A stretch of DNA of 64,000 nt from Bradyrhizobium barranii subsp. barranii (GCF_017565645.3 NZ_CP086136.1:5377501-5441500); one strand, 5' to 3'. Positions 36,987 through 45,994 are shown, counted from the stretch's first letter. Translations and numbers: made by a program. The notes: generated by a model not told the origin, from the sequence alone.

Positions 36987-38504
36987 ATGGAAGCCGAGGT
37001 TGGGATGCTGGTGGTGGAGACGATTGCGAAGATCCGTCGCGCTTATTTTGTTCATGGTCAGCCGATCAAGGCGATCTGCCGGGAGCTTGGCGTATCGCGC
37101 AAGGTGGTCCGCAAGGTCATCCGCTCGGAGGCGACGGAGTTCCGGTACGAGCGAGAGACGCAGCCGCTTCCGAAGATGGGCCCGTGGAGTGCCGAGCTTG
37201 ACCGGTTGCTGGCGGCGAACGAGAGCAAGACGACGCGCGAACGGCTGACGCTGATTCGCTTGTTCGAAGAGCTTCGCGGCCTCGGATATGCCGGCGGCTA
37301 CGACGCGGTTCGTCGCTATGCGCGGCGGTGGAGCCGAGAGCGTGGCGCCTCGACGACCTCAGCTTATGTGCCGTTGAGCTTTGCGCCCGGCGAAGCCTAC
37401 CAGTTTGATTGGAGCCACGAAGTCGTCCTGTTGAGCGGAACCACGGTGGTCGTGAAGGCGGCGCATGTCCGGCTTTGCCACAGTCGGATGCTGTTTGTTC
37501 GGGCCTATCCGCGCGAGACGCAGGAGATGGTGTTTGACGCCCACGACCGGGCGTTCGCACTGTTCAAGGGGACTTGCCGGCGCGGCATCTACGACAACAT
37601 GAAGACGGCGGTGGAGACGATCTTTGTCGGCAAAGGCCGCCTCTACAATCAGCGCTTCCTGCAGATGTGTAGCCATTATCTGGTCGATCCGGTTGCCTGC
37701 ACGCCAGCGTCGGGCTGGGAGAAGGGACAGGTCGAGAACCAGGTCGGGTTGGTCCGCGAACGCTTTTTCACCCCGCGACTGCGCTTCAAGACATTGGACG
37801 AGCTGAACGCCTGGTTGCTCGATAAATGTATCGCCTACGCCAAGGCGCATCGGCATCCAGAGTTCGCCGACCGGACTGTCTGGGAGATCTTCGAGGCCGA
37901 GCGACCCAATCTCGTGCCTTATGCAGGTCGGTTCGATGGCTTCCATGCCGTCCCGGCCTCGGTCTCCAAGACCTGCCTGGTGCGCTTCGACAACAACAAG
38001 TACTCGGTTGCGGCAAGCGCGGTCGGGCGGCCCATTGAGGTCCAGGCTTATGCGGACCGCATCGTGATCCGCCAGGACGGCCGGGTCGTTGCCGAACATC
38101 CGCGATCATTCGGTCGCGGCGAGACGGTCTACGACCCTTGGCACTATGTGCCCGTGCTTGTGCGCAAGCCCGGTGCCTTGCGTAATGGCGCTCCCTTCAA
38201 GGACTGGGTGCTGCCCGCAGCGATTGAGCGTGTACGGCGCAAACTCGCCGGTGCCGACGATGGCAATCGACAGATGGTCGATATCCTCAATGCGGTGCTG
38301 ACAGACGGATTGCCCGCGGTGGAAGCCGCCTGCGCCGAGGCGGTCGCTCATGGCGTTCATTCCGCCGATGTCGTGCTCAACATCCTGGCTCGTCAACGTG
38401 AACCTGCCCCACCGGCCAACATCATGACGCCGGCCGCCTTGACGCTTCGCCATGCGCCGATCGCCGATTGTGCCCGCTACGACAACCTCCGGAGGACAAA
38501 CTGA
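36987..38504 (+). CDS. istA: IS21 transposase IstA
   Basis: This 505-residue integrase-type transposase has an N-terminal helix-turn-helix ([20 protein letters not shown]), a DDE core with [10 protein letters not shown] (first Asp) and [14 protein letters not shown] (second Asp), and [18 protein letters not shown] (Glu). The beta-rich C-terminal domain has [20 protein letters not shown]. The stop overlaps the istB start by one base. Confidence 0.95.
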   Translation: MEAEVGMLVVETIAKIRRAYFVHGQPIKAICRELGVSRKVVRKVIRSEATEFRYERETQPLPKMGPWSAELDRLLAANESKTTRERLTLIRLFEELRGLGYAGGYDAVRRYARRWSRERGASTTSAYVPLSFAPGEAYQFDWSHEVVLLSGTTVVVKAAHVRLCHSRMLFVRAYPRETQEMVFDAHDRAFALFKGTCRRGIYDNMKTAVETIFVGKGRLYNQRFLQMCSHYLVDPVACTPASGWEKGQVENQVGLVRERFFTPRLRFKTLDELNAWLLDKCIAYAKAHRHPEFADRTVWEIFEAERPNLVPYAGRFDGFHAVPASVSKTCLVRFDNNKYSVAASAVGRPIEVQAYADRIVIRQDGRVVAEHPRSFGRGETVYDPWHYVPVLVRKPGALRNGAPFKDWVLPAAIERVRRKLAGADDGNRQMVDILNAVLTDGLPAVEAACAEAVAHGVHSADVVLNILARQREPAPPANIMTPAALTLRHAPIADCARYDNLRRTN

Positions 38505-39367
38505 TGGAACGAACCCAAATCTTCGATCTCATGGGCGAGCTTAAGCTCTACGGCATGAAGGCCGCCTTCGACGAGATCATGGCGACCGCCGTCAAACGCC
38601 AGCACGAACCCCAGCGCATCGTCGGCGATCTGCTCTCCGCCGAGATCAACGAGAAGCAGGCCCGCTCGATCAAATACCAGCTCACCATCGCCAAGTTGCC
38701 GCTTGCAAAGGACATCGCAGACTTCCAGTTCGACGCCACGCCGATCAACCAGACGCTTGTCAATGATCTCGCCGGCGGCGGCTTCATCGCCCAGCAACGC
38801 AACGTCGTCCTGGTCGGTGGAACGGGCACCGGCAAGACCCATCTGGCCATCGCTATCGCGCGAAGCTGCATCCGATCCGGCGCCCGTGGCCGCTTCTATA
38901 ACGTGGTCGACCTCGTCAACCGCCTCGAGACCGAGACCCGCAACGGGCGACAGGGCCGGCTTGCCGAGCACCTAACCCGCATGGACTTCATTGTCCTGGA
39001 CGAGCTCGGATATTTGCCCTTTGCCCAGTCCGGCGGTCAGCTTCTCTTCCACCTCGTCAGCCGGCTTTATGAGCGCGCCTCCGTCCTCGTCACCACCAAT
39101 CTGGCATTCGGCGAGTGGCCGAGCGTGTTCGGCGATGCCAAGATGACGACCGCGCTGCTCGACCGGCTGACTCATCACTGCGACATCGTCGAGACCGGTA
39201 ACGACAGCTGGCGCTTTAAAAGCCGCGACGACGATCAAACAACCCGCGCTCGCGCCGTCTCCGCAACCCCGGCCAGCTCCGACGCCGCGAGCGCTACCAT
39301 CAAGACTCGCCGATCAAAGGGGTCCCCTTTGGACGCCGATCGGGGGTCCCAGTCCAACGCCGATTGA
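38504..39367 (+). CDS. istB: IS21 helper ATPase IstB
   Basis: This 287-residue AAA+ ATPase of the DnaC/IstB type selects the target for IstA. Walker A is [15 protein letters not shown] near residue 105, Walker B is [12 protein letters not shown] near residue 165, and [15 protein letters not shown] is the sensor region. The ATG at 38504 overlaps the istA stop. The C-terminal 35 residues, Ala/Ser-rich, run to the end of the element. Confidence 0.95.
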   Translation: MERTQIFDLMGELKLYGMKAAFDEIMATAVKRQHEPQRIVGDLLSAEINEKQARSIKYQLTIAKLPLAKDIADFQFDATPINQTLVNDLAGGGFIAQQRNVVLVGGTGTGKTHLAIAIARSCIRSGARGRFYNVVDLVNRLETETRNGRQGRLAEHLTRMDFIVLDELGYLPFAQSGGQLLFHLVSRLYERASVLVTTNLAFGEWPSVFGDAKMTTALLDRLTHHCDIVETGNDSWRFKSRDDDQTTRARAVSATPASSDAASATIKTRRSKGSPLDADRGSQSNAD

Positions 39368-39431
39368 CATCGCTTCGGCTTTCGCTCTGCGATCCTTGGC
39401 TTGTCAGAGAGCCGAGAGGAGACTGAAGGCG

Positions 39432-39830
39432 ATGGAACAATCGGGGGAGGAAGCTGAAGCTGATGGCTTTGTGGGGAAGCTTACGCGCCGGACGCGTTCT
39501 GGAGGCCGGTTATGGTCTGCGGAGATCAAGGGGCGCGCTGTTTTCGAGAGCATGAAGCCCGACGCCCGGGTATGTGATGTCGCACGGCGTTATGGTGTGA
39601 AGGCCCAGCAGTTGACGACGTGGCGCAGATTGGCGCGTGCTGGCCGGCTCGCATTGGTCACGGACGACGCGGCGGATTTCGTGTCGATCGAGCTGAGCGA
39701 TCCAGTGGCGTCAGGCAAGAGCGAGGGGCCCGTCGAGATTACGATTGGCAAGGTTTCGGTCCGCCTGGATGCGGACGTGTCGGCGGTGCGGATCGCGGAG
39801 ATCGTGACTGCGATCGAGCGCGGCGCATGA
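39432..39830 (+). CDS. tnpA: IS66 accessory protein TnpA (copy 2)
   Basis: The protein is identical to copies 1 and 3 in translation. The IS21 inserted 57 bp upstream leaves the coding part intact but replaces its natural leader, so its expression now depends on IS21 sequences. The stop overlaps tnpB (ATGA). Confidence 0.9.
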   Translation: MEQSGEEAEADGFVGKLTRRTRSGGRLWSAEIKGRAVFESMKPDARVCDVARRYGVKAQQLTTWRRLARAGRLALVTDDAADFVSIELSDPVASGKSEGPVEITIGKVSVRLDADVSAVRIAEIVTAIERGA

Positions 39831-40135
39831 TCATTCCGGCGCAGGGACTGCGGATTGTGCTTGCTGTGCGTCCTGTTGACTTCCGGTGCGGGCACGACGC
39901 GCTGGCCGGTCTTGTGCAAAACACGCTTGGGCTCGATCCGCATTCGGGCCTGATCGTGGTTTTTCGTTCGAAGCGCGCCGACCGGCTGAAGATTTTGCTA
40001 TGGGACGGCACGGGCCTCGTTTTGGTCTACAAGCGCCTTGGCCGCGATGGTCGTTTCGAGTGGCCGCAGATCAGCGACGGCGTCATGCATCTGACGCGCG
40101 TGCAGTTCGAAGCGCTGTTCGATCACCCATGTTGA
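39827..40135 (+). CDS. tnpB: IS66 accessory protein TnpB with a recombinase-element tail (copy 2)
   Basis: This 102-residue TnpB starts MIIPAQGLRIVLAVRPVDFR and runs normally through LFVFR-type strands (here LIVVFRSKRADRLKILLWDG) and GVMHLTRVQFEALF. At that point the inserted recombinase element supplies the last residues DHPC and the stop. The natural C-terminus (GLNWKRVGERIVATPAAAN) is separated by 2.5 kb. Loss of about 20 residues seems tolerated, because two copies of this form have transposed, unless TnpB acted in trans. Confidence 0.8.
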   Translation: MIIPAQGLRIVLAVRPVDFRCGHDALAGLVQNTLGLDPHSGLIVVFRSKRADRLKILLWDGTGLVLVYKRLGRDGRFEWPQISDGVMHLTRVQFEALFDHPC

Positions 40136-42210
40136 TGCCCCTCCTTGTTAGGCTGACAGATTCTTAGATCAAGTTGCGCGATGACGTGGTTTCGAAGGTC
40201 TCCGATGGCGTGAAGAACGGATGGTGTATTCGGGAAGAGATAGGCGCCGCTGGGCTGGCGATCAATTAGCAAACGCTTGGTTCGGATCTGAACATAGAGC
40301 CAGTTTACTGGAATCTCGAGCCTTCGGGCCAGTTCGGGCGGGCTGAGGTATGAGTCGTCATGCTCCCATCGGCTGCGCTGGGCAGTTACCTTGATGGCGG
40401 CGGCACGACGGAGCCGCCCAACGGTGATAGGCAGCACCTTATCGGCGCAACGGGGAGAGCGGTGACCTTCCCGAGTAAGGATTGTGGCGATCTTGTCGTC
40501 TGGGACGCCGTCGCGAGCGAGCGTCAGAAGGCGTTCCCGCATCTCTGTGCCTCGCGTCAATCTGGTGACGGAGTTGACGCTCATCTTCACTTCGAGCTCC
40601 GTCACGGCGCCTCCCCGCCAGACGATCCTAGCCAGGGCCAAGTCGCGCTCACCGCGGTCGAGAACGACCTTTTCGATGAGACATCGCAACAACGCCTTGC
40701 GATGCGCATCCGAGATAGTCTCGTCACCCCATATCTGCGGGAGGCGGCCGGTGAGGCTGATGACCTTGTCGTTGAGCTCCTTGCTTATGGCCACTTGTGT
40801 GATGGCTTTGGGCGGCGTCTGTCGGGCAAGCGCCTCTTCGGCGGCGCGCACGTCGTTTAGCGCCGCTTCCCATCGACGCTCGAGTTCCGAGGCGACCAAC
40901 CGATTATCTGGATCAGCTCGGTTGAACTGCCGTTCGGCGAGCGCCGCCGTGTATCGCTTGCGCTCGAGCTCTCGTTCTGCACTGGAGCGTAGCGCATTGT
41001 TCGTCTGCTGCTGCACCCGGCGGGAGCGCGACAAGGCATCGAGTTCGGCCGGCGCTAGTGCGGTTAGGAATGCGTCGCCAACGGCTGCATCGATATGGGC
41101 GGCGCGGATGTGTTGGCAGGTTGGCTGACCTTCCTGGGTACGCAGGTGATTGCATACATATTCGCCGCCGCCCTTGTAGCGGACGTACATCTTATGGCCA
41201 CATCGTGCGCACCAGGCAATGCCGTGGAGCAGGAGCTCGCCATTGCGAGGCGCGCCGCGGGTTTTGATGCGCATGTATTCGGCTCGGTTATCTCTGATGA
41301 CGGATCGGATTTTTTCATAAATTGGCCAGTCGATATAGGCTGGATATCGATCTTTAACGACGATCCGCCACTCCTCCATCGGCCGCGGAGCCTTTTGTGG
41401 CAGGGCCCCCTCCCGCTTCGGCGGCCGGAAGCGGGTTCGTCCATAGACAAAGGCGCCCGCGTATGCGGGGTTCTTCAAGATCGCCGCGACGGCAGCCAGC
41501 GTCGCGCGCGTCCAGCACAAATCGCCATATCGATCACGACGCGGCAGTTCCAGGTCACGCTCGTTCAACGCTCGCATGACCTTGGCAACGCTGCGCAGCT
41601 GCAGGAATAACTGGAAGACGAGACCGAGCCGCCCTTGCACGGCCATGTCGGGATCCTTAACGACCACACCGCTCGGGTCCCGCATCAGCCCGATTGGCAG
41701 CATAACCGCAAGTTCGCCGCGTTCGGCTTTGGCCAGCAGGCCGGCGGTCAGCCGGCTGCGGATCGTATGTAGCTCAAGCTCGGAGATCGAACCCTTCAGC
41801 CCGAGAAGCAACCGTCCGTTGGGAGTGCCCGGATCATAGACACCATCGCGGTCGGCGATCAGGCAGCCACGTAGACCACAGATATCCAGGAGCGGATACC
41901 AGTCGGTACAATTACGCGCCAAGCGGGTCACGTCGATCGACAGGATGAGTCCCACTTCACTCAGGCCAACACGGCCAACGAGTTCCTTGAAGCCGTTACG
42001 CTGTGCTATAGACGCGCCGCTCAACCCGAGATCGGCATCAATCACGTCGATGGCCGCCTCACGCCATCCGAGTTCGCGGGCGCGCTGGCGAAGCGCGTAT
42101 TGAAGGCGCAGGCTCTCCTGATTGCTTACGACCTGATGGGGCGTCGACTGCCGGATGTAGACTACGGCTTTGCGCGCCAAGTGGCTTGGTGTGACCAGCT
42201 CGGACTTCAT
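40123..42210 (-). CDS. Large serine recombinase (copy A)
   Basis: This 695-residue recombinase has the resolvase catalytic domain with the nucleophilic Ser in AVVYIRQSTPHQVV near residue 22, and the Arg cluster in SIDVTRLARNCTDW near residue 95. The recombinase domain follows (LAAVAAILKNPAYAGAFVYG). A zinc ribbon of four Cys has GIAWCARCGHKMYVRYKG and YVCNHLRTQEGQPTCQ. A coiled-coil insertion and a second C-terminal helix-turn-helix (LSPPELARRLEIPVNWLYVQ) close the protein. It should cut and rejoin DNA at a 2-bp core. The stop codon coincides with the element end, and the start overlaps the upstream small gene by 4 bp. Confidence 0.93.
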   Translation of the reverse strand: MKSELVTPSHLARKAVVYIRQSTPHQVVSNQESLRLQYALRQRARELGWREAAIDVIDADLGLSGASIAQRNGFKELVGRVGLSEVGLILSIDVTRLARNCTDWYPLLDICGLRGCLIADRDGVYDPGTPNGRLLLGLKGSISELELHTIRSRLTAGLLAKAERGELAVMLPIGLMRDPSGVVVKDPDMAVQGRLGLVFQLFLQLRSVAKVMRALNERDLELPRRDRYGDLCWTRATLAAVAAILKNPAYAGAFVYGRTRFRPPKREGALPQKAPRPMEEWRIVVKDRYPAYIDWPIYEKIRSVIRDNRAEYMRIKTRGAPRNGELLLHGIAWCARCGHKMYVRYKGGGEYVCNHLRTQEGQPTCQHIRAAHIDAAVGDAFLTALAPAELDALSRSRRVQQQTNNALRSSAERELERKRYTAALAERQFNRADPDNRLVASELERRWEAALNDVRAAEEALARQTPPKAITQVAISKELNDKVISLTGRLPQIWGDETISDAHRKALLRCLIEKVVLDRGERDLALARIVWRGGAVTELEVKMSVNSVTRLTRGTEMRERLLTLARDGVPDDKIATILTREGHRSPRCADKVLPITVGRLRRAAAIKVTAQRSRWEHDDSYLSPPELARRLEIPVNWLYVQIRTKRLLIDRQPSGAYLFPNTPSVLHAIGDLRNHVIAQLDLRICQPNKEGHQHG

Positions 42211-42307
42211 GAGGGATCTCCGCCAAAATTGCGGCGACGTCTTCGACGATCTGGCGTCGGAGCGCGGGCGTCAGCGTCGACCAAAGATCGGCTGGATCCA
42301 TGCTCAT
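42059..42307 (-). CDS. Small recombinase-companion open frame (copy A)
   Basis: An 82-residue frame starts MSMDPADLWSTLTPALRRQI, a sequence with clear protein character (VEDVAAILAEIPHEV). It overlaps the 3' end of the upstream small gene by 100 bp and the recombinase start by 150 bp in a third frame. The second half, inside the recombinase gene, is Arg/Ser/Pro-rich and may be translated only by default. I know similar short proteins next to recombinases. It could be a real overlapping gene or an evolutionary remnant. Confidence 0.4.
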   Translation of the reverse strand: MSMDPADLWSTLTPALRRQIVEDVAAILAEIPHEVRAGHTKPLGAQSRSLHPAVDAPSGRKQSGEPAPSIRASPARPRTRMA

Positions 42308-42590
42308 GTGCGTCGGGACAATCCGCTGTCGATAAAAGCTCGAGTAGAGCCTCCATACTCAGCTTAATCTGATTTGCCTCTTGCTCATAATATTCGATTG
42401 CGGTTGCTTGAATCAGAAGACTGCTTCCTGCGCGATACTCAACTTCATACGAAGCGGGAATGCCTCGGCCTCGCTGACCGATCTTCCTAATCACTCGATA
42501 TGAGCGCCCCCACAAAGGATGGTGGGGGTCCCCAACCTCGACCACCTCCGGAAATGATTCGTCAGACTCACTATCAGGGACATTCCTCAA
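42207..42590 (-). CDS. Small recombinase-associated protein (copy A)
   Basis: A 127-residue product starts MRNVPDSESDESFPEVVEVG. The core DPHHPLWGRSYRVIRKIGQR is followed by strands (SYEVEYRAGSSLLIQATAIE) and a helix. It resembles small DUF5372-type proteins encoded beside serine recombinases. The last 30 residues are low-complexity and overlap another frame. It sits at the right end of the element and overlaps the recombinase start (ATGA), so the two are co-expressed. A role as directionality factor is only a guess. Confidence 0.65.
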   Translation of the reverse strand: MRNVPDSESDESFPEVVEVGDPHHPLWGRSYRVIRKIGQRGRGIPASYEVEYRAGSSLLIQATAIEYYEQEANQIKLSMEALLELLSTADCPDAHEHGSSRSLVDADARAPTPDRRRRRRNFGGDPS

Positions 42591-42717
42591 TCCCCTCGTT
42601 TGAAGGGCTGAACTGGAAGCGAGTGGGCGAACGGATTGTCGCGACGCCAGCTGCGGCGAACTGACTCAGACCCGACAACCTGTTTCGCGCGGGGCTTTGG
42701 GATGATAGCTTGCGGAT

Positions 42718-44343
42718 GTGCCGCCGTCCCCCATTGATCCCGCCCGTCTTGCAGCGCTGCCCGCCGATGTGCGCGCGCTCTTCCGCGCGCAGGAAGCGAT
42801 GATTGAAGCCGAGCGTCGTCGCGCAGACGATGAATGCTCGGCGCGCCTTCATGTCGAGAGTGAACTGGCTGCGTCCAAAGAGAGCGTCGAACGCCTCGAA
42901 CTGCTCGTGAAGGAGTACGAGCGCGCACGTTTCGGTAAACGCTCGGAGAAGTTCAATCCCGATCAGATGCAACTGGTTCTCGAGGACATCGAGATTGCCA
43001 TCGCCGAAGTCCAGGAACGCCAGGACGATCGTGCGCGCCGCGCCGGCACGGCGCCGTCCAGCCGCCGGACCAGGCGCGCTGCCCGTGCCTTTCCCGCGCA
43101 CCTGCCGCGCATCGAGCAGGTGATCGAACCCGAGAACCTCGAGTGTCCCTGCGGCTGCGGCCGGATGGTCCAGATCGGCGAGGATCGCTCCCGCCGTCTC
43201 GATGTCATGGCCGCCCAGTATCGTGTGATCGAGACGGTGCGACCGCGCTACGCCTGCGCAAAGGGCTGCACCGGTGTTGCTCAGGCGCCGGCGCCCGCCC
43301 ATCTCGTGGAGGGTGGCATCCCCACCGAGGCGCTGCTGGCGCAGGTGGCGGTCGCCAAGTTCAGCGAGCACATGCCACTCTATCGTCAGTCGCAGGTTCT
43401 GGCTCGGCATGGCATCTTCATCGATCGCGCCGTTCTGGCAGACTGGATGGGAACGGTCGCCTTCCACCTCGCGCCGCTGGTCGAGCGCATGAGCGTCGTG
43501 ATGAAGCAATCGGGCCGCTTGTTCATAGACGAGACCAGGGCGCCTGTGCTCGATCCGGGCCGGGGCCGAACGAAGACCGGCTATCTGTGGGCTGTCCTGC
43601 GCGACGATCGCGGCCACGGCGGCGCTGATCCACCAATCGTGGTCTACCACTACGCGCCAGGACGCGGTGGTGACCATGCTGAGCGCATCCTCGAGGGCTT
43701 CGACGGCATCCTTCAGGTCGACGGATACCAGGGCTATCATCGGCTCGCACGGCCCAAGCGCAAAGGCGGCGTGCCGCTGCGGCTGGCCGCATGTTGGTCC
43801 CACTCAAGGCGCAAGATCATCGCAGCGACTCCGAAAGCCGGCTCACCCATCGCCGAAGCCGTTCTCGCGCGCATCGCCGCACTCTATGCGATCGAGAAGG
43901 AGATCCGTGGCGCCGACGCCCCGGCTCGGCAAACGACCCGTAACGAGCGATCACGGCCGCTCGTCGCTGAACTCGAGAGGTTTCTGCGCGAGCAAGCCGC
44001 TCGCCTGTCGCCGGGCAGCGAGATGGGCAAGGCGATCGCCTATCTCCTGAACCATTGGGATGGCCTCACCTTGTTTCTCGACGATGGTTGCGTTGAGATG
44101 GACACCAATCCCGTCGAAAATCAAATCAGGCCGCTGACTCTGACGCGTAAAAATAGTTTATTTGCTGGTCACGACGAAGGTGGTCGTTCATGGGCGCGCA
44201 TAGCTTCGCTCATCGCCACCTGCAAAATCAACAGCGTGGAGCCCTACGTCTGGATGAAAGCGACGCTCAAGGCGATCGCAACCGGTCACCCGCAGTCCCG
44301 GATCGACGAGCTCCTGCCCTGGTCGTTCGGCCGCACCTCGTAA
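42718..44343 (+). CDS. tnpC: IS66 transposase TnpC (copy 2)
   Basis: This 541-residue protein is identical in translation to copy 1, with the same zinc-binding region and DDE residues. It starts at GTG, 41 bp after the natural tnpB stop. It is intact although IS21 and the recombinase element disturb the upstream part of the operon. Confidence 0.95.
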   Translation: MPPSPIDPARLAALPADVRALFRAQEAMIEAERRRADDECSARLHVESELAASKESVERLELLVKEYERARFGKRSEKFNPDQMQLVLEDIEIAIAEVQERQDDRARRAGTAPSSRRTRRAARAFPAHLPRIEQVIEPENLECPCGCGRMVQIGEDRSRRLDVMAAQYRVIETVRPRYACAKGCTGVAQAPAPAHLVEGGIPTEALLAQVAVAKFSEHMPLYRQSQVLARHGIFIDRAVLADWMGTVAFHLAPLVERMSVVMKQSGRLFIDETRAPVLDPGRGRTKTGYLWAVLRDDRGHGGADPPIVVYHYAPGRGGDHAERILEGFDGILQVDGYQGYHRLARPKRKGGVPLRLAACWSHSRRKIIAATPKAGSPIAEAVLARIAALYAIEKEIRGADAPARQTTRNERSRPLVAELERFLREQAARLSPGSEMGKAIAYLLNHWDGLTLFLDDGCVEMDTNPVENQIRPLTLTRKNSLFAGHDEGGRSWARIASLIATCKINSVEPYVWMKATLKAIATGHPQSRIDELLPWSFGRTS

Positions 44344-44584
44344 TTCTCCGTCGTTGCCGCCTCCATACCCCCCGTCAACGATTTGCAAACACGTTGATCA
44401 ACAGACTGCAATCCCCACGCCAAACCTTTGCGAATGGGACGCGAACGTCGCTTACCGTTGTTCGATTCTGCATGCCCGGTCAGGACGCCGTCCATTGGCC
44501 ATCGCGAGGCCATCACAAATCGATCAAGCTTAACGTCGCCGCGTTAGCGGACGCACTCGACAAACTTTTTGGAGACGACAAGTA

Positions 44585-45166
44585 ATGGCCCCGTTGAAGA
44601 CGAAAACCACCGACGAATTCCGCGTCCCCAGCCTCGCGGAGTCGGATCCATCCTACGGCGCGCTCGTCGCCAAGCAGACCGAGCTGCATAACCGCTACAT
44701 CAAACTGCGCGACGAGCGCTCAAAACTCAGTCGCGAAATTGAAGCTGAGAAAGCGGCTGGCGGTCAGCGTGTCGCGCCCGACGTTGCGCGGCTTCTCGGG
44801 GATCCCGAAGACTCTGTTACGGGATTGTCGCAGCGCCTTCGCGAAGTTGCCACCGAGATGGGAAACATCGAGAGCGCGCAGGAAATTCTTCGACGTCGTA
44901 TGGAAGAAGCGCGCGGTCGAGCCAGCGCGATAGTTTGTGCAACTGTGCGACCTGAGTACGATCGCCGCCTTGGTGTTCTGTGCAAGTTGCTGAGCGAGGT
45001 AGAAATCGCGCGCCAGTCGCACGATGAATTGCTTGACGATCTGGAGCGCGAAGACGTGGCGAAGAGTTATCTGCAGCCGGTGATTCCGTTCTTTCTTGGC
45101 GATCGGCATGATGGGAAAATTGCATATTACTTGAGGGAAGTACGGGAGGCTGGTCACAATGCTTGA
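44585..45166 (+). CDS. Island coiled-coil protein of unknown function (193 aa)
   Basis: This soluble, charged protein has long helical stretches (LHNRYIKLRDERSKLSREIE and a second heptad-rich region near residues 75-105). The start overlaps the stop of the upstream split gene (TAATG) and its end overlaps the next small gene by 8 bp, the packed style of a phage operon. The position ahead of the prohead protease suggests a head-related or satellite-specific role. No domain is recognised. Confidence 0.75.
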   Translation: MAPLKTKTTDEFRVPSLAESDPSYGALVAKQTELHNRYIKLRDERSKLSREIEAEKAAGGQRVAPDVARLLGDPEDSVTGLSQRLREVATEMGNIESAQEILRRRMEEARGRASAIVCATVRPEYDRRLGVLCKLLSEVEIARQSHDELLDDLEREDVAKSYLQPVIPFFLGDRHDGKIAYYLREVREAGHNA

Positions 45167-45347
45167 GAAAGCCACCTCAAAGCGTGCGGGATCAACCAAG
45201 CAATCGCGACGCATCAAACTGCCCGGCAAGTCCGAAGCCTACGCCAGTACCGATCCCGTCGAGATTGCGCGCGAGTTGCGGGCGCAATCCAGGCTTGGCA
45301 AGCGCGAGGCCCGGCTCGCCGCCGCGGAGATGAAAGCGCGTGGCTGA
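45159..45347 (+). CDS. Small basic island protein (62 aa)
   Basis: The product MLEKATSKRAGSTKQSRRIK is followed by a helical ending rich in Lys/Arg/Ala. It overlaps the upstream gene by 8 bp and the prohead protease gene by 8 bp. A small basic protein directly before the protease is common in HK97-like head modules. The function is unknown. Confidence 0.65.
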   Translation: MLEKATSKRAGSTKQSRRIKLPGKSEAYASTDPVEIARELRAQSRLGKREARLAAAEMKARG

Positions 45348-45855
45348 CGTGATCACAGGATTCGCTGTGGTGTTCGGGGATGAAACCGTCATCGCGGGCG
45401 AGTTTCGCGAAAGGATCGCTCCAGGCGCGTTCACTCGCACGCTGAAGGAAAAGCCGGATGTTGTGATGTTGCTTGATCATGATTCCGGTCGCGTACTGGG
45501 CAGGACGGCGGCTGCGACGCTTTCTCTGCGAGAGAATAGCGCTGGCCTGTACTTTGCTCTGACTGTCGATCCCTCAACGCCAGAAGGACAGACAGCACTC
45601 GGAACGGTTAGCCGGCAGGATATACGCGGCTGTAGCTTCGGATTTCGGGTGCGCGCCGAGGAGTGGCAGGACGGCGGTGACCGATTGCCGTTGCGGACAA
45701 TTACAGATGTAGATCTGTTCGAGCTAACGCTGACGGCATTCCCCGCCTATCCAACGACCTCAGCGGCTATGCGCTCCACGGCCAACACCAACAACCAAGC
45801 AGCCCGGCGTCGCGTCGAAGCGAAGATGCGAAAGCGCAATATCCCGCTGGCGTGA
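45340..45855 (+). CDS. HK97-family prohead protease
   Basis: This 171-residue serine protease of the S78 family matures phage capsids. The start VADVITGFAVVFGDETVIAG and FRERIAPGAFTRTL are typical; VVMLLDHDSGRVLGRT carries the catalytic His, and IRGCSFGFRVR the catalytic Ser. The ending LTLTAFPAYPTTSAAMRS is the standard family end. It starts at GTG 45340. No major capsid gene follows, so in this island it would have to act on a capsid made elsewhere. Confidence 0.92.
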   Translation: MADVITGFAVVFGDETVIAGEFRERIAPGAFTRTLKEKPDVVMLLDHDSGRVLGRTAAATLSLRENSAGLYFALTVDPSTPEGQTALGTVSRQDIRGCSFGFRVRAEEWQDGGDRLPLRTITDVDLFELTLTAFPAYPTTSAAMRSTANTNNQAARRRVEAKMRKRNIPLA

Positions 45856-45994
45856 GCCGGGTAGGGGGGTATGGAAAATCGCTCCCGCCGCCGTCCATAG
45901 CTACCGGCGGCCCCCCATCGCATTCGCCCGCGAGTCCCCGGTTGAATCGGTTGTCCCCCACCGCACGACCCATATTTGAAGGCCTTTTCAGGAC

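Larger units (their letters stand above)
36893..39369 (+). mobile_element. IS21-family insertion sequence nested in IS66 copy 2
   Basis: This 2477-bp element begins TGTGTTTCGGC and ends, on the complement, TGTCAATCGGC, fitting the TG...CA ends of IS21. TCGCTT is repeated at 36887-36892 and 39370-39375, a 6-bp target duplication inside IS66. The inner multiple repeats near both ends (GGACCCCGTATTCGGGG at the left, GGACCCCCGATCGG on the complement of the right) resemble IS21 end-binding sites. It carries istA and istB. Confidence 0.93.
40123..42603 (-). mobile_element. Serine-recombinase element inserted in IS66 tnpB (copy A)
   Basis: A 2481-bp insert lies between GA dinucleotides (40121-40122 and 42602-42603). 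Removing it restores CTGTTCGAAGGGCTGAAC in tnpB. There is no longer target duplication and no clear terminal inverted repeat, which fits insertion by a serine recombinase across a GA core, as for TnpX-type elements. It encodes a large serine recombinase and one or two small overlapping genes, all on the minus strand. An identical 2481-bp copy is at 58444-60924. Confidence 0.85.
36851..44455 (+). mobile_element. IS66-family element, copy 2, carrying a serine-recombinase insert and interrupted by an IS21
   Basis: The ends are GTAAGCGGAGCTTTTC at the left and, on the complement, GTAAGCGACGTTCGCG at the right. The 8-bp target duplication CGTTGTTC lies at 36843-36850 and 44456-44463. Total length is 7605 bp. 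Removing the IS21 and its 6-bp duplication leaves 5122 bp, exactly the length of copy 3. The order is tnpA, tnpB, recombinase insert and tnpC, with IS21 inserted upstream of tnpA. Confidence 0.95.
36442..44585 (+). pseudogene. Island gene of unknown function split by IS66 copy 2
   Basis: The 5' part (36442-36850) encodes MATLNHVLDAIERHLDFPRS and continues to KPDGSVV. The IS66 element then intervenes. The 3' part resumes at 44464 with the continuation RFCMPGQDAVHWPSRGHHKS and ends GDDK at 44585. Removing 36851-44463 (the element plus one CGTTGTTC duplication) leaves a 176-residue frame with no stop. The next gene starts at the ATG overlapping this stop (TAATG), so the original genes were translationally coupled. 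No domain is recognised. Confidence 0.82.

Noticed and set aside
40123..42210. The serine recombinase as the integrase of the whole island
   Set aside because: It lies inside an IS66 copy, at a GA site in tnpB, and is duplicated with IS66. It belongs to the IS insert, not to the island boundary.
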